Shown: piece after piece, positions 7,319 through 15,710 of the stretch
How the letters are laid out: each line of letters opens with the position of its first letter
Position numbering within the stretch: position 1 is the stretch's first letter
NCBI RefSeq assembly: GCF_003351785.1
Contig: NZ_CP031230.1
Location: forward strand, 1,054,001-1,118,000
Origin: Sporosarcina sp. PTS2304
Lineage (GTDB): Bacteria; Bacillota; Bacilli; Bacillales_A; Planococcaceae
DNA: 64,000 nt
Reading direction: 5' to 3'
Notes under the pieces: generated by a model
What the model saw: the letters and a program-made list of their open reading frames with translations, nothing else
The model's database searches: none
What the model was told of the DNA's origin: nothing
Program-made: the position numbers and the translations under genes

Positions 7319-8569
7319 ATGAAAGAGTTGCCGAATAGAGAAATCGCGTGTTTAGATATGCGGAGTTTTTATGCGAGTTGTGCAGCCGCATGGGAAGGTC
7401 TCGATGTGATGAAGACACCGATTGCGATTATTGGAAATATAGAACGAAAAGGCGGTGTGGTGCTTGCGGCCTCTCCGCCACTTAAAGAAAAGTTCGGTAT
7501 TCAGACCGGTATGCGACTGTACGAAATCCCTGATGATCCGAGCATTCATTTAATTGAACCTAAAATGCAGTTTTATATAGATATTTCGATGGAATTGACG
7601 AGACTACTGAATCGCTACGTGCCGAAAGAAGCTATTCACGTGTACAGTATTGATGAAAGTTTTATCGATTTTACAGGGACAGAAAAGTTGTGGGGTCCGG
7701 TTGAACAGACGATTGCGCGCATACAGGACGAAATGTATCGGCAGTTTCAATTGCACTCGGCTTGCGGCATTGGACCGAATATGTTGCTGTCAAAGTTGGC
7801 ACTTGATCTAGAGGCGAAGAAGACGGGGATGGCACGCTGGACGTATGAGGATGTGCCCGATAAGCTATGGCCTGTCTCTCCTTTACATAAAATGTGGGGA
7901 ATTGGACGAAAAGTGGAGAGGACGCTGGAAGATATGGGGATCTACACAGTAGGCGATCTCGCGCACGCTTCCTTGGATCGATTGGAGAAAAAGTTCGGCG
8001 TGATGGGCAATCAGTTGTATTATCATGCGCATGGTATCGATTATTCTACGCTTGGGTCGGTTTTGATCGATCAGCAAGTGAGTTACGGGAAGGGGCAGAC
8101 GTTGCTCCGCGATTACGTGACGACTGATGAGATTTTGACGGTAGTGCTGGAAATGTGCGAGGATGCGGCGATGCGTTTGCGTTTGGCGAAAAAGAGGGCG
8201 CGCACCGTTCAGCTATCGTTCGGTTATTCGAAGCATGTGCACGGTGGCGGTTTTCAGCGACAACAGACGCTAGAAAGCTCGACTGATGAAACGCTAGTCA
8301 TCTATCGTGTCTGCATCAAATTATTCGAAACGTATCACGACGGGCGTCCGGTGCGTCATATTTCGGTCAGTCTTTCAAATGTAGAAGACGCAAATAGTTT
8401 CCAATTAAATTTATTTGAACCACTTCAGGGAAAACAAGAGAAATTAGGTCATGTGATGGATGAGTTACGTCAATTGTATGGCTCAAAGGCTATTTTACGT
8501 GCCGTATCGTTGACGCCTGGAGGGACGGCCGACCGACGAAGCAAGTTAATCGGAGGGCATTATAAATGA
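7319..8569 (+). CDS. uvrX: Y-family DNA polymerase, UvrX/YqjW type
   Basis: A 416-residue translesion polymerase. Catalytic carboxylates are visible: D13 in CLDMRSFYAS and D112-E113 in YSIDESFIDF. A helix-hairpin-helix follows (MWGIGRKVERTLEDMGIYTVGDLA, about 195-220), then the little-finger domain. Length and the ending match Bacillus UvrX/YqjW (PolY2) rather than DinB, which is usually shorter and reads DMDAFYAS. Expression under DNA damage is supported by the LexA box 22 bases upstream. ATG 7319 follows GGGGAGAGG. The gene stands alone. Confidence 0.87.
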   Translation: MKELPNREIACLDMRSFYASCAAAWEGLDVMKTPIAIIGNIERKGGVVLAASPPLKEKFGIQTGMRLYEIPDDPSIHLIEPKMQFYIDISMELTRLLNRYVPKEAIHVYSIDESFIDFTGTEKLWGPVEQTIARIQDEMYRQFQLHSACGIGPNMLLSKLALDLEAKKTGMARWTYEDVPDKLWPVSPLHKMWGIGRKVERTLEDMGIYTVGDLAHASLDRLEKKFGVMGNQLYYHAHGIDYSTLGSVLIDQQVSYGKGQTLLRDYVTTDEILTVVLEMCEDAAMRLRLAKKRARTVQLSFGYSKHVHGGGFQRQQTLESSTDETLVIYRVCIKLFETYHDGRPVRHISVSLSNVEDANSFQLNLFEPLQGKQEKLGHVMDELRQLYGSKAILRAVSLTPGGTADRRSKLIGGHYK

Positions 8570-8698
8570 GGCTTGTTAGTAAATCATTCGAAAATCGAAC
8601 AATGCGAGATGCGTAACTTTAGATATAGTATGACTTTTGATAAACTCATGTAGAGGCTAGTAAAAAGCGCTAGACGGTTTGTAGAAGGAGGAACGTGC

Positions 8699-10459
8699 AT
8701 GAAAGTGTTATGGGATTTAGGTTGGTTTTTTAAAGAACGGAAAAAGCACTATATAATCGGCATTATTACGTTAATGTTTGTAGCATTCCTCCAGCTAGCA
8801 CCTCCGAAAATTATCGGCATGATTGTAGATGCGGTGACGGAGGATGAATTGACGTTCCACATGTTGACGCGTTGGATGATTATATTGGCTGTGGCGGGAG
8901 TATTGATGTACGGTGGGCGCTATGTATGGCGGACGATGATTTACGGTTCGTCTGTTTATTTGGCGCGGACGTTGCGACAGCAGCTATTCTTGCACTTTAC
9001 CAAGATGTCGCCTTCGTTTTATCAACGGCGTAGAGTCGGTGATTTAATGGCGCATGCGACGAATGATATCAATGCGGTTCAACAAACAGCAGGGATGGGA
9101 ATTTTAACGCTGGCGGATTCTTTGTCCACAGGCGGATTTGTCATTTTAACGATGGCGTTTACGATTAGTTGGAAATTAACATTGATCGCGCTCATTCCCA
9201 TTCCGTTCATGGTCTTGCTGACGAGTTATTATGGAAGATTGTTGCGTAAACGGTTCCGTGTGGCTCAAGAAGCGTTTTCGGATTTGAACGACAAAACGCA
9301 AGAAAGTATTTCGGGTGTTAAAGTGCTGAAGACATTCGGTCAGCAAGAAGAAGACATTGCGGAATTTACGGATCGTTCCAAGGAAGTCGTTGATAAAAAC
9401 ATGCATGTAGCGAGAGTAGATGCATTATTCGACCCGACGATTGCGGGAATTTTCGCTATCTCCTACGTCTTATCATTTTATTTTGGAACGCAGTTCATTT
9501 TGGCGGGAGACATAACGATCGGTGATTTGATCGCTTTTACTGCGTATTTAGGATTGTTGACATGGCCGATGCTCGCGATTGGCTTCCTATTTAATATAGT
9601 AGAGCGCGGAAATGCGTCGTATACGCGGATTTTGTCGCTACTTGCGGTGGAACCTGAAATTCAGGATCGATCGAATGCGGTGAAAAAGTTGCCCCATGGA
9701 GATATCGTCTTTGCGGTGGATAAATTTACGTTCCCAGACGACACGAGACCTGCGTTACGGAATTTGCATTTCACATTAAAGCAAGGCGAGACGCTAGGTA
9801 TTGTCGGGAAAACGGGATCCGGAAAAACCGCCATTTTAAAAGTGTTAATGCGGGAATTCGACGGGTACACAGGGAGTATTACGTATGGTGGGATACCGAT
9901 TACGCATTATAAGAAAGAGTGTTTACTCCAAGCGATCGGATATGTGCCGCAAGATCATTTCTTATTTTCCACAACACTTGCGGAAAATATCGCGTTCACT
10001 AATCCGCAAATTGATCAGGAAAAAATTGTGGCGGCTGCAAAATCCGCACATATTCATGAAGATATCCTGTCATTTAGCGACGGCTATGAAACACTCGTCG
10101 GAGAACGCGGGGTGTCGTTATCAGGAGGTCAAAGACAACGTGTGTCCATCGCCCGTGCGCTCTTGATGGATCCTGAATTATTATTGCTTGATGATTCGTT
10201 GTCCGCAGTGGATGCGCGAACGGAAGAAGCGATTCTACATTCATTGAAAGAGCAACGAAAAGACAAGACGACGATTATTACGTCTCACCGATTGAGTGCC
10301 ATTCAACATGCCCATCAAATTATCGTGATGGATGAAGGAGAAATTGTGGAAATCGGTGATCATGATTCGTTGATCAAACAACAAGGAATATACAAAGAAA
10401 TGTATGATTTACAGCAACTAGAGTCCATTGTAGAGCAAGGAGGCGAGGCGATTGAATAA
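8699..10459 (+). CDS. ABC exporter subunit with degenerate catalytic site (YheI/BmrC-like)
   Basis: A 586-residue half-transporter: six transmembrane helices (about 15-310), then an ATPase domain with Walker A (GKTGSGKT, about 370), signature LSGGQRQR and Walker B LLLLDDSLSAVD. The catalytic glutamate after Walker B is aspartate (DDS). The following gene has the reverse defects, so the pair should form a heterodimer of the BmrC-BmrD/LmrC-LmrD kind with one non-hydrolysing site. Such exporters expel drugs or lipids from the inner leaflet. The strong GAAGGAGG fits ATG 8699. The gene overlaps the next by 8 bases. Confidence 0.87.
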   Translation: MKVLWDLGWFFKERKKHYIIGIITLMFVAFLQLAPPKIIGMIVDAVTEDELTFHMLTRWMIILAVAGVLMYGGRYVWRTMIYGSSVYLARTLRQQLFLHFTKMSPSFYQRRRVGDLMAHATNDINAVQQTAGMGILTLADSLSTGGFVILTMAFTISWKLTLIALIPIPFMVLLTSYYGRLLRKRFRVAQEAFSDLNDKTQESISGVKVLKTFGQQEEDIAEFTDRSKEVVDKNMHVARVDALFDPTIAGIFAISYVLSFYFGTQFILAGDITIGDLIAFTAYLGLLTWPMLAIGFLFNIVERGNASYTRILSLLAVEPEIQDRSNAVKKLPHGDIVFAVDKFTFPDDTRPALRNLHFTLKQGETLGIVGKTGSGKTAILKVLMREFDGYTGSITYGGIPITHYKKECLLQAIGYVPQDHFLFSTTLAENIAFTNPQIDQEKIVAAAKSAHIHEDILSFSDGYETLVGERGVSLSGGQRQRVSIARALLMDPELLLLDDSLSAVDARTEEAILHSLKEQRKDKTTIITSHRLSAIQHAHQIIVMDEGEIVEIGDHDSLIKQQGIYKEMYDLQQLESIVEQGGEAIE

Positions 10460-12230
10460 GCAAACAGAGTTGTCCGCTCGCGATCAATGGAGGACGTTTA
10501 TACGGTTGGTGCGCTATATTTTGCCATTCAAAGTTAGTGCGATGCTCGCGCTGATTTTGCTCATATTAACGGTTACAGCGACCATTGTCAGTCCATTGGT
10601 CATCCAAACATTCATCGATGACTACGTCGTACCGTTGAATTTTCCGATGAAATCCATCATGCTCATTGCGGGAATGTATATTGGACTGCAACTCGTCAAT
10701 ATGATTGCTTCGTATTTTCAGACGCTACGATTTCAAAAGCTCGCGTTAGACATTATTCAGCAATTGCGCATTGACGTCTTCACGAAAGTCCAGAAGCTCG
10801 GTTTGCGTTATTTCGATCAGACGCCAGCTGGTGGAGTTGTTTCTAGAGTAACGAATGATACAGAGTCGATCAAAGAAATGTTCGTCGGTGTCGCTTCTAC
10901 TTTCTTGCAAGCGATTTTCGGGCTAGTCGGTGTGTATATCGCCCTGTTTACGCTCGATGCTAAACTGGCACTCTATACACTCATCTTACTGCCTGTGTTT
11001 TTAGTCGTTGTCGCTGTCTATCGTAAGTACAGTTCAGAGTTTTACCAAGACTTGCGGGAACGTTTAAGTCAGCTGAACGCTAAAATTTCTGAATCTCTTT
11101 CAGGGATGGGGATGATTCAGGCATTTAGACAAGAAAAACGACTGGCTGATGAATTTATCGAAGTCAATGAAGGTCATTATCGTGCAGGGATGCGCAATAT
11201 TAAGTTTGACACGTTGTTGTTGACACCGTTAATTGATTTACTCTATACAGTCGCAATTGTGGCTGTACTAAGTTATTTCGGATATGTTTCTTTACTGCAA
11301 CCAGTCGATGTCGGGGTTATTTATGCATTTACGACACTGTTGCGTCGATTGTTCCAGCCGATCCAACAAGTGATGTCGCGTTTATCGATTTTCCAGCAAG
11401 CGATCGTGTCCGCATCACGCGTATTTGCATTGATTGATGATCCAGAACTGGAGCCTACACAAACAGCCAATACGAAAAATGAAATCACGACGGGAACGAT
11501 CGAATTCCGCAATGTGTCCTTTAGTTATGACGGCAAGCATGATGTGCTAAAAGATATTTCATTTAAAGCGAATGCAGGTGAAACGGTTGCGCTAGTCGGA
11601 CATACAGGCAGTGGAAAAAGTTCAATCATTAACTTATTCATGCGTTTTTATGAGTATGAAAGAGGCGAAATTCTGATTGACGGTGTGTCGCTCAAAAACT
11701 ACCCGATGGAAGAGTTACGTGCGAAAGTAGGCTTGGTGCTGCAAGATCCATTCATGTTCTACGGCGATATCGCAAGCAATATTCGACTCCATAACACGGA
11801 GTTGTCCGATGAGGATATACAAGCGGCCGCAGAATTCGTGCAAGCCGATTCGTTTATCAATGAATTGCCGAAAGGATATGCCCAAAAAGTGACAGAGCGA
11901 GGTTCCACGCTATCAAGTGGACAGCGTCAATTACTGGCCTTTGCACGTACGATTGCGATGAATCCGAAAGTCTTAGTATTAGATGAAGCAACTGCGAATA
12001 TCGATACTGAAACAGAAGTCGCAATTCAAACGAGTCTGTCAAAAATGAGACAAGGTCGGACGACGATTGCGATTGCGCACCGGTTGAGTACGATACAAGA
12101 TGCGGAACTCATTCTTGTGCTCCATCGCGGGGAAATTGTGGAACGGGGAACGCATGCGGAATTACTGGCGCAAAAAGGCTTGTATCACACGATGTATGAA
12201 TTACAAAATGGTACCCAAGAAACACCGTAA
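10452..12230 (+). CDS. ABC exporter partner subunit (BmrD-like)
   Basis: A 592-residue half-transporter with an N-terminal membrane domain of six helices (about 25-320), Walker A GHTGSGKS, a signature altered to LSSGQRQ, and an intact Walker B with catalytic glutamate (VLVLDEATANID). With the preceding subunit this gives one consensus and one degenerate nucleotide site, the rule for heterodimeric exporters. The start overlaps the end of the upstream gene, suggesting translational coupling. It is shorter than B. subtilis BmrD (about 670 residues), so substrate cannot be carried over by homology. Confidence 0.87.
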   Translation: MNKQTELSARDQWRTFIRLVRYILPFKVSAMLALILLILTVTATIVSPLVIQTFIDDYVVPLNFPMKSIMLIAGMYIGLQLVNMIASYFQTLRFQKLALDIIQQLRIDVFTKVQKLGLRYFDQTPAGGVVSRVTNDTESIKEMFVGVASTFLQAIFGLVGVYIALFTLDAKLALYTLILLPVFLVVVAVYRKYSSEFYQDLRERLSQLNAKISESLSGMGMIQAFRQEKRLADEFIEVNEGHYRAGMRNIKFDTLLLTPLIDLLYTVAIVAVLSYFGYVSLLQPVDVGVIYAFTTLLRRLFQPIQQVMSRLSIFQQAIVSASRVFALIDDPELEPTQTANTKNEITTGTIEFRNVSFSYDGKHDVLKDISFKANAGETVALVGHTGSGKSSIINLFMRFYEYERGEILIDGVSLKNYPMEELRAKVGLVLQDPFMFYGDIASNIRLHNTELSDEDIQAAAEFVQADSFINELPKGYAQKVTERGSTLSSGQRQLLAFARTIAMNPKVLVLDEATANIDTETEVAIQTSLSKMRQGRTTIAIAHRLSTIQDAELILVLHRGEIVERGTHAELLAQKGLYHTMYELQNGTQETP

Positions 12231-12353
12231 TACGCCGTCAAAAAGATGTCACAAACAAATGTAGCGTAATCTGCCATCGGGTTTGGTACGATAGAGTGGG
12301 AAAGCTGGCAATGTCAGCTTTCTACTATTCCTGAAGGTGAAGGAGGAATTCTG

Positions 12354-13064
12354 TTGGGAGCGGACGTAAATATTTTATTCGCATTTGGAGCTGGCTTCTT
12401 AAGCTTCATTTCTCCTTGCGTGTTACCGCTATATCCGGCCTTTATATCATACATCACTGGCATGTCACTCGATGATCTCGGGGATAAGTCAAAAGGTATG
12501 GGGCGTACGGGTGTTTTACATACGCTGTTTTTTTTACTAGGATTTTCAGTCGTATTTGTGATTTTAGGATTCAGTACATCGTTTATCGGATCGATCTTTT
12601 TGCAGTATCAAGATTTGATTCGTCAATTGGGTGCGATTTTCATCGTAGTATTCGGTTTGATGACAATCGGCTTATTTAAACCAGAGTTTTTAATGAAAGA
12701 GAAAAAGCTTCAATTCAAAAATCGACCGGCCGGCTATTTAGGTACAGCCTTGATCGGCTTGGCGTTTTCAGCTGGTTGGCAGCCGTGTATGGGTCCAATC
12801 ATCGGTGCGATTATTTATCTCGCAGCAACCAATCCAGCGTCCAGTATGCTGTATATGATGTTGTATGTACTCGGTTTTGCGATTCCATTCTTTTTCTTAT
12901 CGTTCTTTATTACACGAATTGGTTGGATCCGCAAACATAGTATGAAAATCACGAAAATCGGTGGCTACTTAATGATCGCATTCGGTATTCTATTGTTCTT
13001 TGACGGTATGGTATTTTTGACTAGTTTACTGAGCCCGATTTTCGGAGACTTCCAAGGATTTTAA
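12354..13064 (+). CDS. ccdA: Cytochrome c biogenesis protein CcdA
   Basis: A 236-residue membrane protein with six helices and the two essential cysteines in ISPCVLPLYP (C22) and GWQPCMGP (about 143). CcdA carries electrons from cytoplasmic thioredoxin across the membrane to reduce apocytochrome c and other exported thiols. The start is TTG 12354, with AAGGAGGAA 5 bases before it. A small hairpin (AAAGCTG...CAGCTTT) lies about 40 bases upstream. It leads a ccdA-thioredoxin-ccdC operon. Confidence 0.92.
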   Translation: MGADVNILFAFGAGFLSFISPCVLPLYPAFISYITGMSLDDLGDKSKGMGRTGVLHTLFFLLGFSVVFVILGFSTSFIGSIFLQYQDLIRQLGAIFIVVFGLMTIGLFKPEFLMKEKKLQFKNRPAGYLGTALIGLAFSAGWQPCMGPIIGAIIYLAATNPASSMLYMMLYVLGFAIPFFFLSFFITRIGWIRKHSMKITKIGGYLMIAFGILLFFDGMVFLTSLLSPIFGDFQGF

Positions 13065-13092
13065 ACGAACGTAGCGAAGGCGAGGTGGAAAT

Positions 13093-13425
13093 ATGCAGGA
13101 TATTACTTCTTTTGAACAGTGGCAAGAACGACTTACCCAAACTGACCAATGCGTGCTGTTCGTGAAAACGGATCATTGTTCAGTTTGCGACGGACTCTAC
13201 CCGCAAGTAGCTGCACTGGAAAGCGAGTATCCTTTTCCGTTTTATCGTGTCAATGCTTCTGCGGTTCCGGAACTCGCTGGACAACTTTCGCTTTTCACAG
13301 CCCCAGTCGTTTTATTGTTCCATGAACAGAAGGAACTAACCCGCTTCGCACGGATTGTTCCGATGAATGATTTGAAAAAGCGTTTAGAAGAACTTGTTCA
13401 GTGGGGGAATGTGGATCATGAATAA
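13093..13425 (+). CDS. Thioredoxin-like protein in the ccd operon
   Basis: A 110-residue cytoplasmic protein with a thioredoxin fold: a CxxC motif (HCSVCDG) after the first strand, and cis-proline-like APVVLLFHE. The active-site spacer SV differs from the usual GP. No signal peptide is visible. It lies 28 bases after ccdA and overlaps the next gene by 8 bases. In B. subtilis this slot holds the CheY-like CcdB/YneI, so a redox protein here may be a natural electron donor to CcdA. That role is inference from context. Confidence 0.78.
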   Translation: MQDITSFEQWQERLTQTDQCVLFVKTDHCSVCDGLYPQVAALESEYPFPFYRVNASAVPELAGQLSLFTAPVVLLFHEQKELTRFARIVPMNDLKKRLEELVQWGNVDHE

Positions 13426-13933
13426 ATTACAAGAGTTGGTCGATTATTTATTCAACAGCATTCCATCCATTTACTTAATCATCGGCTCCACGGTTATTTT
13501 TATTGTAATGACGACATTTGTTTATACGATGCGCGCAAAGGCGGCCAATCAGCCGATTCAGGCGAAAAAGATTATTTTACCACCACTTTTCATGTCAACG
13601 GGAATGCTGATGTTTTTATTCGATGAATTTCAAGTGCCGTGGATTCAAGTGGCGGAAGCAAGTTTCGTCGGTTTGGTGTTCTCCACATTTTTAATTTATA
13701 CGACTCGTTTTGAAATGAAAGAAGATGGCATCTATTTACAGAAGTCCAAAGCTTTTCTCGTCATCTTGCTTGGGTTGCTCGTCATTCGAATGATCGGTAA
13801 GATCGTTTTAAGTAACACGATTGACGTCGGAGAGCTTGGTGGCATGTTCTTCATTCTCGCATTTTCTATGATTTTGCCATGGCGTGTGGGAATGTTGGTG
13901 AAATATAAGCAGTTGGAGAAGCGTACGAAGTGA
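13418..13933 (+). CDS. ccdC: Cytochrome c biogenesis protein CcdC (DUF1453)
   Basis: About 171 residues with four predicted membrane helices and short charged loops, ending KYKQLEKRTK. Its place after ccdA and a small redox gene, together with its topology, matches CcdC/YneJ of Bacillus. ATG 13418 lies 11 bases after GGGGG; two in-frame codons further upstream are possible but sit too close to the ribosome site. The exact function of CcdC is unsettled, and it is dispensable for cytochrome c in B. subtilis. A terminator follows. Confidence 0.8.
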   Translation: MNKLQELVDYLFNSIPSIYLIIGSTVIFIVMTTFVYTMRAKAANQPIQAKKIILPPLFMSTGMLMFLFDEFQVPWIQVAEASFVGLVFSTFLIYTTRFEMKEDGIYLQKSKAFLVILLGLLVIRMIGKIVLSNTIDVGELGGMFFILAFSMILPWRVGMLVKYKQLEKRTK

Positions 13934-13958
13934 TGAAAACATAGTATATATACGAAGT

Positions 13959-13993
13959 AAGCACCGATGGGGAAACCTGTTGGTGCTTTTTTG
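13959..13993 (+). terminator. Terminator of the ccd operon
   Basis: AGCACCGATGG...CCTGTTGGTGCT stem with one G-T pair, followed by six T. Confidence 0.82.
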
Positions 13994-14074
13994 GTTGATG
14001 GTTTAGTTAGTTCGTAAGGGTAGTGTGTGTTGGGGCGTGAGTCGATTTTGTTTTGGGTTCTTGAATTTTTGAAA

Positions 14075-14165
14075 GTTCAGCTTTCAATTACAGCTTCTGC
14101 GAGTCGGGGATTCCCACCTACCAGCGCCGAAGTGACTACAATGAACCGATCACTTCCAAAAATCA
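14075..14165 (+). repeat. Internally deleted copy of the 33-kb repeat
   Basis: The left half (GTTCAGCTTTCAATTACAGC to GGGGATT) resembles the reverse complement of 33580-33616. The right half (CCAGCGCCGAAGTGACTACA to CCGATCAC) resembles the reverse complement of 33270-33320. The order is the same as at 33 kb, with the middle missing. The remaining ~280 bases between ccdC and the DUF488 gene show nothing else. Confidence 0.55.
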
Positions 14166-14274
14166 GTAACGGTATCAACTAGTCCCACACTTACCCACTC
14201 ACCTTCAAACTCTTAGGATTCACTACCTTAAAATCAGGGTATAAGAACACTAGAACGAAAAGGAGGAAAAGCAC

Positions 14275-14637
14275 ATGCCGGTACAAATCAAACGTGCATA
14301 CGACAGCGTAGAGAAATCGGACGGTATGCGAATTCTTGTGGATCGTCTCTGGCCGCGCGGCGTCAGTAAAGGAGACGCAGCACTGGACGAATGGGTAAAA
14401 GACATTGGTCCAAGTAAAGAACTGCGGCAATGGTTTGACCATGACGCAGACAAATACGAAGACTTCAAGAAAAAATATAAAAAAGAACTCAAAGAAAATG
14501 ACACACAACGGGAAGCACTGGAGCAATTAAAACAATGGACGAAGAAACATAATAAAAACATTACGCTTGTATTCGGCGCAAAAGACGAAAATCATAACCA
14601 AGCCGCTGTGTTGAAAGAAATACTAGATCATCAATAA
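14275..14637 (+). CDS. DUF488 family protein (YeaO-like)
   Basis: A 120-residue soluble protein with the DUF488 hallmarks RILVDRLWPRGVSK (about 19-33), EWVKDIGPSKELRQWF and the ending TLVFGAKDENHNQAAVLKEIL. It is lysine-rich in the middle. No enzymatic activity is established for the family. A strong AGGAGG lies 8 bases before ATG 14275, and a terminator follows the stop at once, so it is monocistronic. Confidence 0.85.
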   Translation: MPVQIKRAYDSVEKSDGMRILVDRLWPRGVSKGDAALDEWVKDIGPSKELRQWFDHDADKYEDFKKKYKKELKENDTQREALEQLKQWTKKHNKNITLVFGAKDENHNQAAVLKEILDHQ

Positions 14638-14643
14638 CCTAGC

Positions 14644-14675
14644 ATCCGTATACTACTGGAGTATACGGATTTTTT
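14644..14675 (+). terminator. Terminator of the DUF488 gene
   Basis: ATCCGTATACT...AGTATACGGAT, an 11-bp perfect stem with a 5-base loop, then T5. Confidence 0.88.
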
Positions 14676-14694
14676 GAGTATACAGCACCCAAAC

Positions 14695-15141
14695 TCAAGA
14701 CTTCCCATCAATCAAATCTTTCGTCATGAGCACATGAGGGATGCCGTCCTCCATAAATATATCGGACGAAGACGTGTAGCCAAGTTTTTTATAAAATCCT
14801 TCTGCTTGCGTTTGACCGTGTAATTTCACGCGGGTTTGACCATTGTTTGCTGTCGTGTCTTCTAAAGCTTGAATGATTACTTTTCCAAGACCGTATGAAC
14901 GAAAAGGCTTGAGTACACAAATCCTCTCTAGCTTGCCGTACTGATCGACAGGGCGCACTCGGCCGGTTCCGACAGGTTGCTCATGATAATAAACTAAAAC
15001 ATGTTCACACAAGCCGTTGAGTGTATCATATTCATCGTATTCAACTTCCAGAGGGACATGCTGTTCTTCGACGAACACTTCTTTGCGAATGGCGAAGGCG
15101 GTTTGTAAGTCTTCCTTATTTATGATTCTTTTAACTCTCAT
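14695..15141 (-). CDS. GNAT family N-acetyltransferase
   Basis: A 148-residue acetyltransferase similar to YjcF-like proteins: AFAIRKEVFVEEQHVP at the N-terminus, VGTGRVRP, then the acetyl-CoA loop in LKPFRSYGLGKVIIQALE and GFYKKLGYTSSSDIFMEDGIPHVLM. The start is ATG 15141, with AAAGG 9 bases upstream; the frame is open for 23 more codons, but those lack a ribosome site. Substrate unknown. It is convergent with the DUF488 gene and divergent from the next lipoprotein gene. Confidence 0.83.
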   Translation of the reverse strand: MRVKRIINKEDLQTAFAIRKEVFVEEQHVPLEVEYDEYDTLNGLCEHVLVYYHEQPVGTGRVRPVDQYGKLERICVLKPFRSYGLGKVIIQALEDTTANNGQTRVKLHGQTQAEGFYKKLGYTSSSDIFMEDGIPHVLMTKDLIDGKS

Positions 15142-15230
15142 TGGATTCATTCCTTTTCTACATATTTTTGCTAGCCTGATAGTGAAACATGCATTGATTC
15201 CATTATACATAAAGACGAGGAGGAAAAAGT

Positions 15231-15689
15231 ATGAAACGGATAGTTCATCTATTCTGTGTAGTCCTCATAAGTGCAGCACTTACCGGATGCAAAAAACCTA
15301 CCGAATGGGAACCGACTACGCACGCATTCACGGACGATCTAGAAGGTGTGACGATTACGTTGCTTGAAGAAAAAGTGACGCCCGCCAAAGGGGAGATCAT
15401 AATAAAAAATGAATCCGATATAACGTATACGTACGGCGAACACTTTATGATAGAAAAAAATATACAGGGGGATTGGTATCAACTACCGGTACGTACGGGA
15501 GACCATCAATTTCCCGACAAGATTCATCAGTTGAAAGCGACTGAATCCGATGAATGGGTGATAGAGTGGAGTCTGCTTTACGGAAAACTTGAACGAGGGA
15601 CGTATCGAATCATTAAAGGAGTGTCTGCTGAAAATCACGTAGAAGGCTACGAAACCCATTATGTGACAGCTGAGTTTGCGATTGAATGA
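15231..15689 (+). CDS. Lipoprotein with a bacterial Ig-like domain
   Basis: A 152-residue secreted lipoprotein: signal peptide and lipobox (AALTGC, Cys20), then a beta-rich domain (GVTITLLEEKVTPAKGEIIIKNESDITYTYG...) of the kind seen in small Bacillales lipoproteins carrying an Ig-like fold. GAGGAGG precedes the ATG. No enzymatic motif. It lies just before the repeat module and has no clear terminator; the repeats start about 20 bases after its stop. Function unknown. Confidence 0.68.
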   Translation: MKRIVHLFCVVLISAALTGCKKPTEWEPTTHAFTDDLEGVTITLLEEKVTPAKGEIIIKNESDITYTYGEHFMIEKNIQGDWYQLPVRTGDHQFPDKIHQLKATESDEWVIEWSLLYGKLERGTYRIIKGVSAENHVEGYETHYVTAEFAIE

Positions 15690-15710
15690 TGATAAAAAGG
15701 CAAGTCTGAC

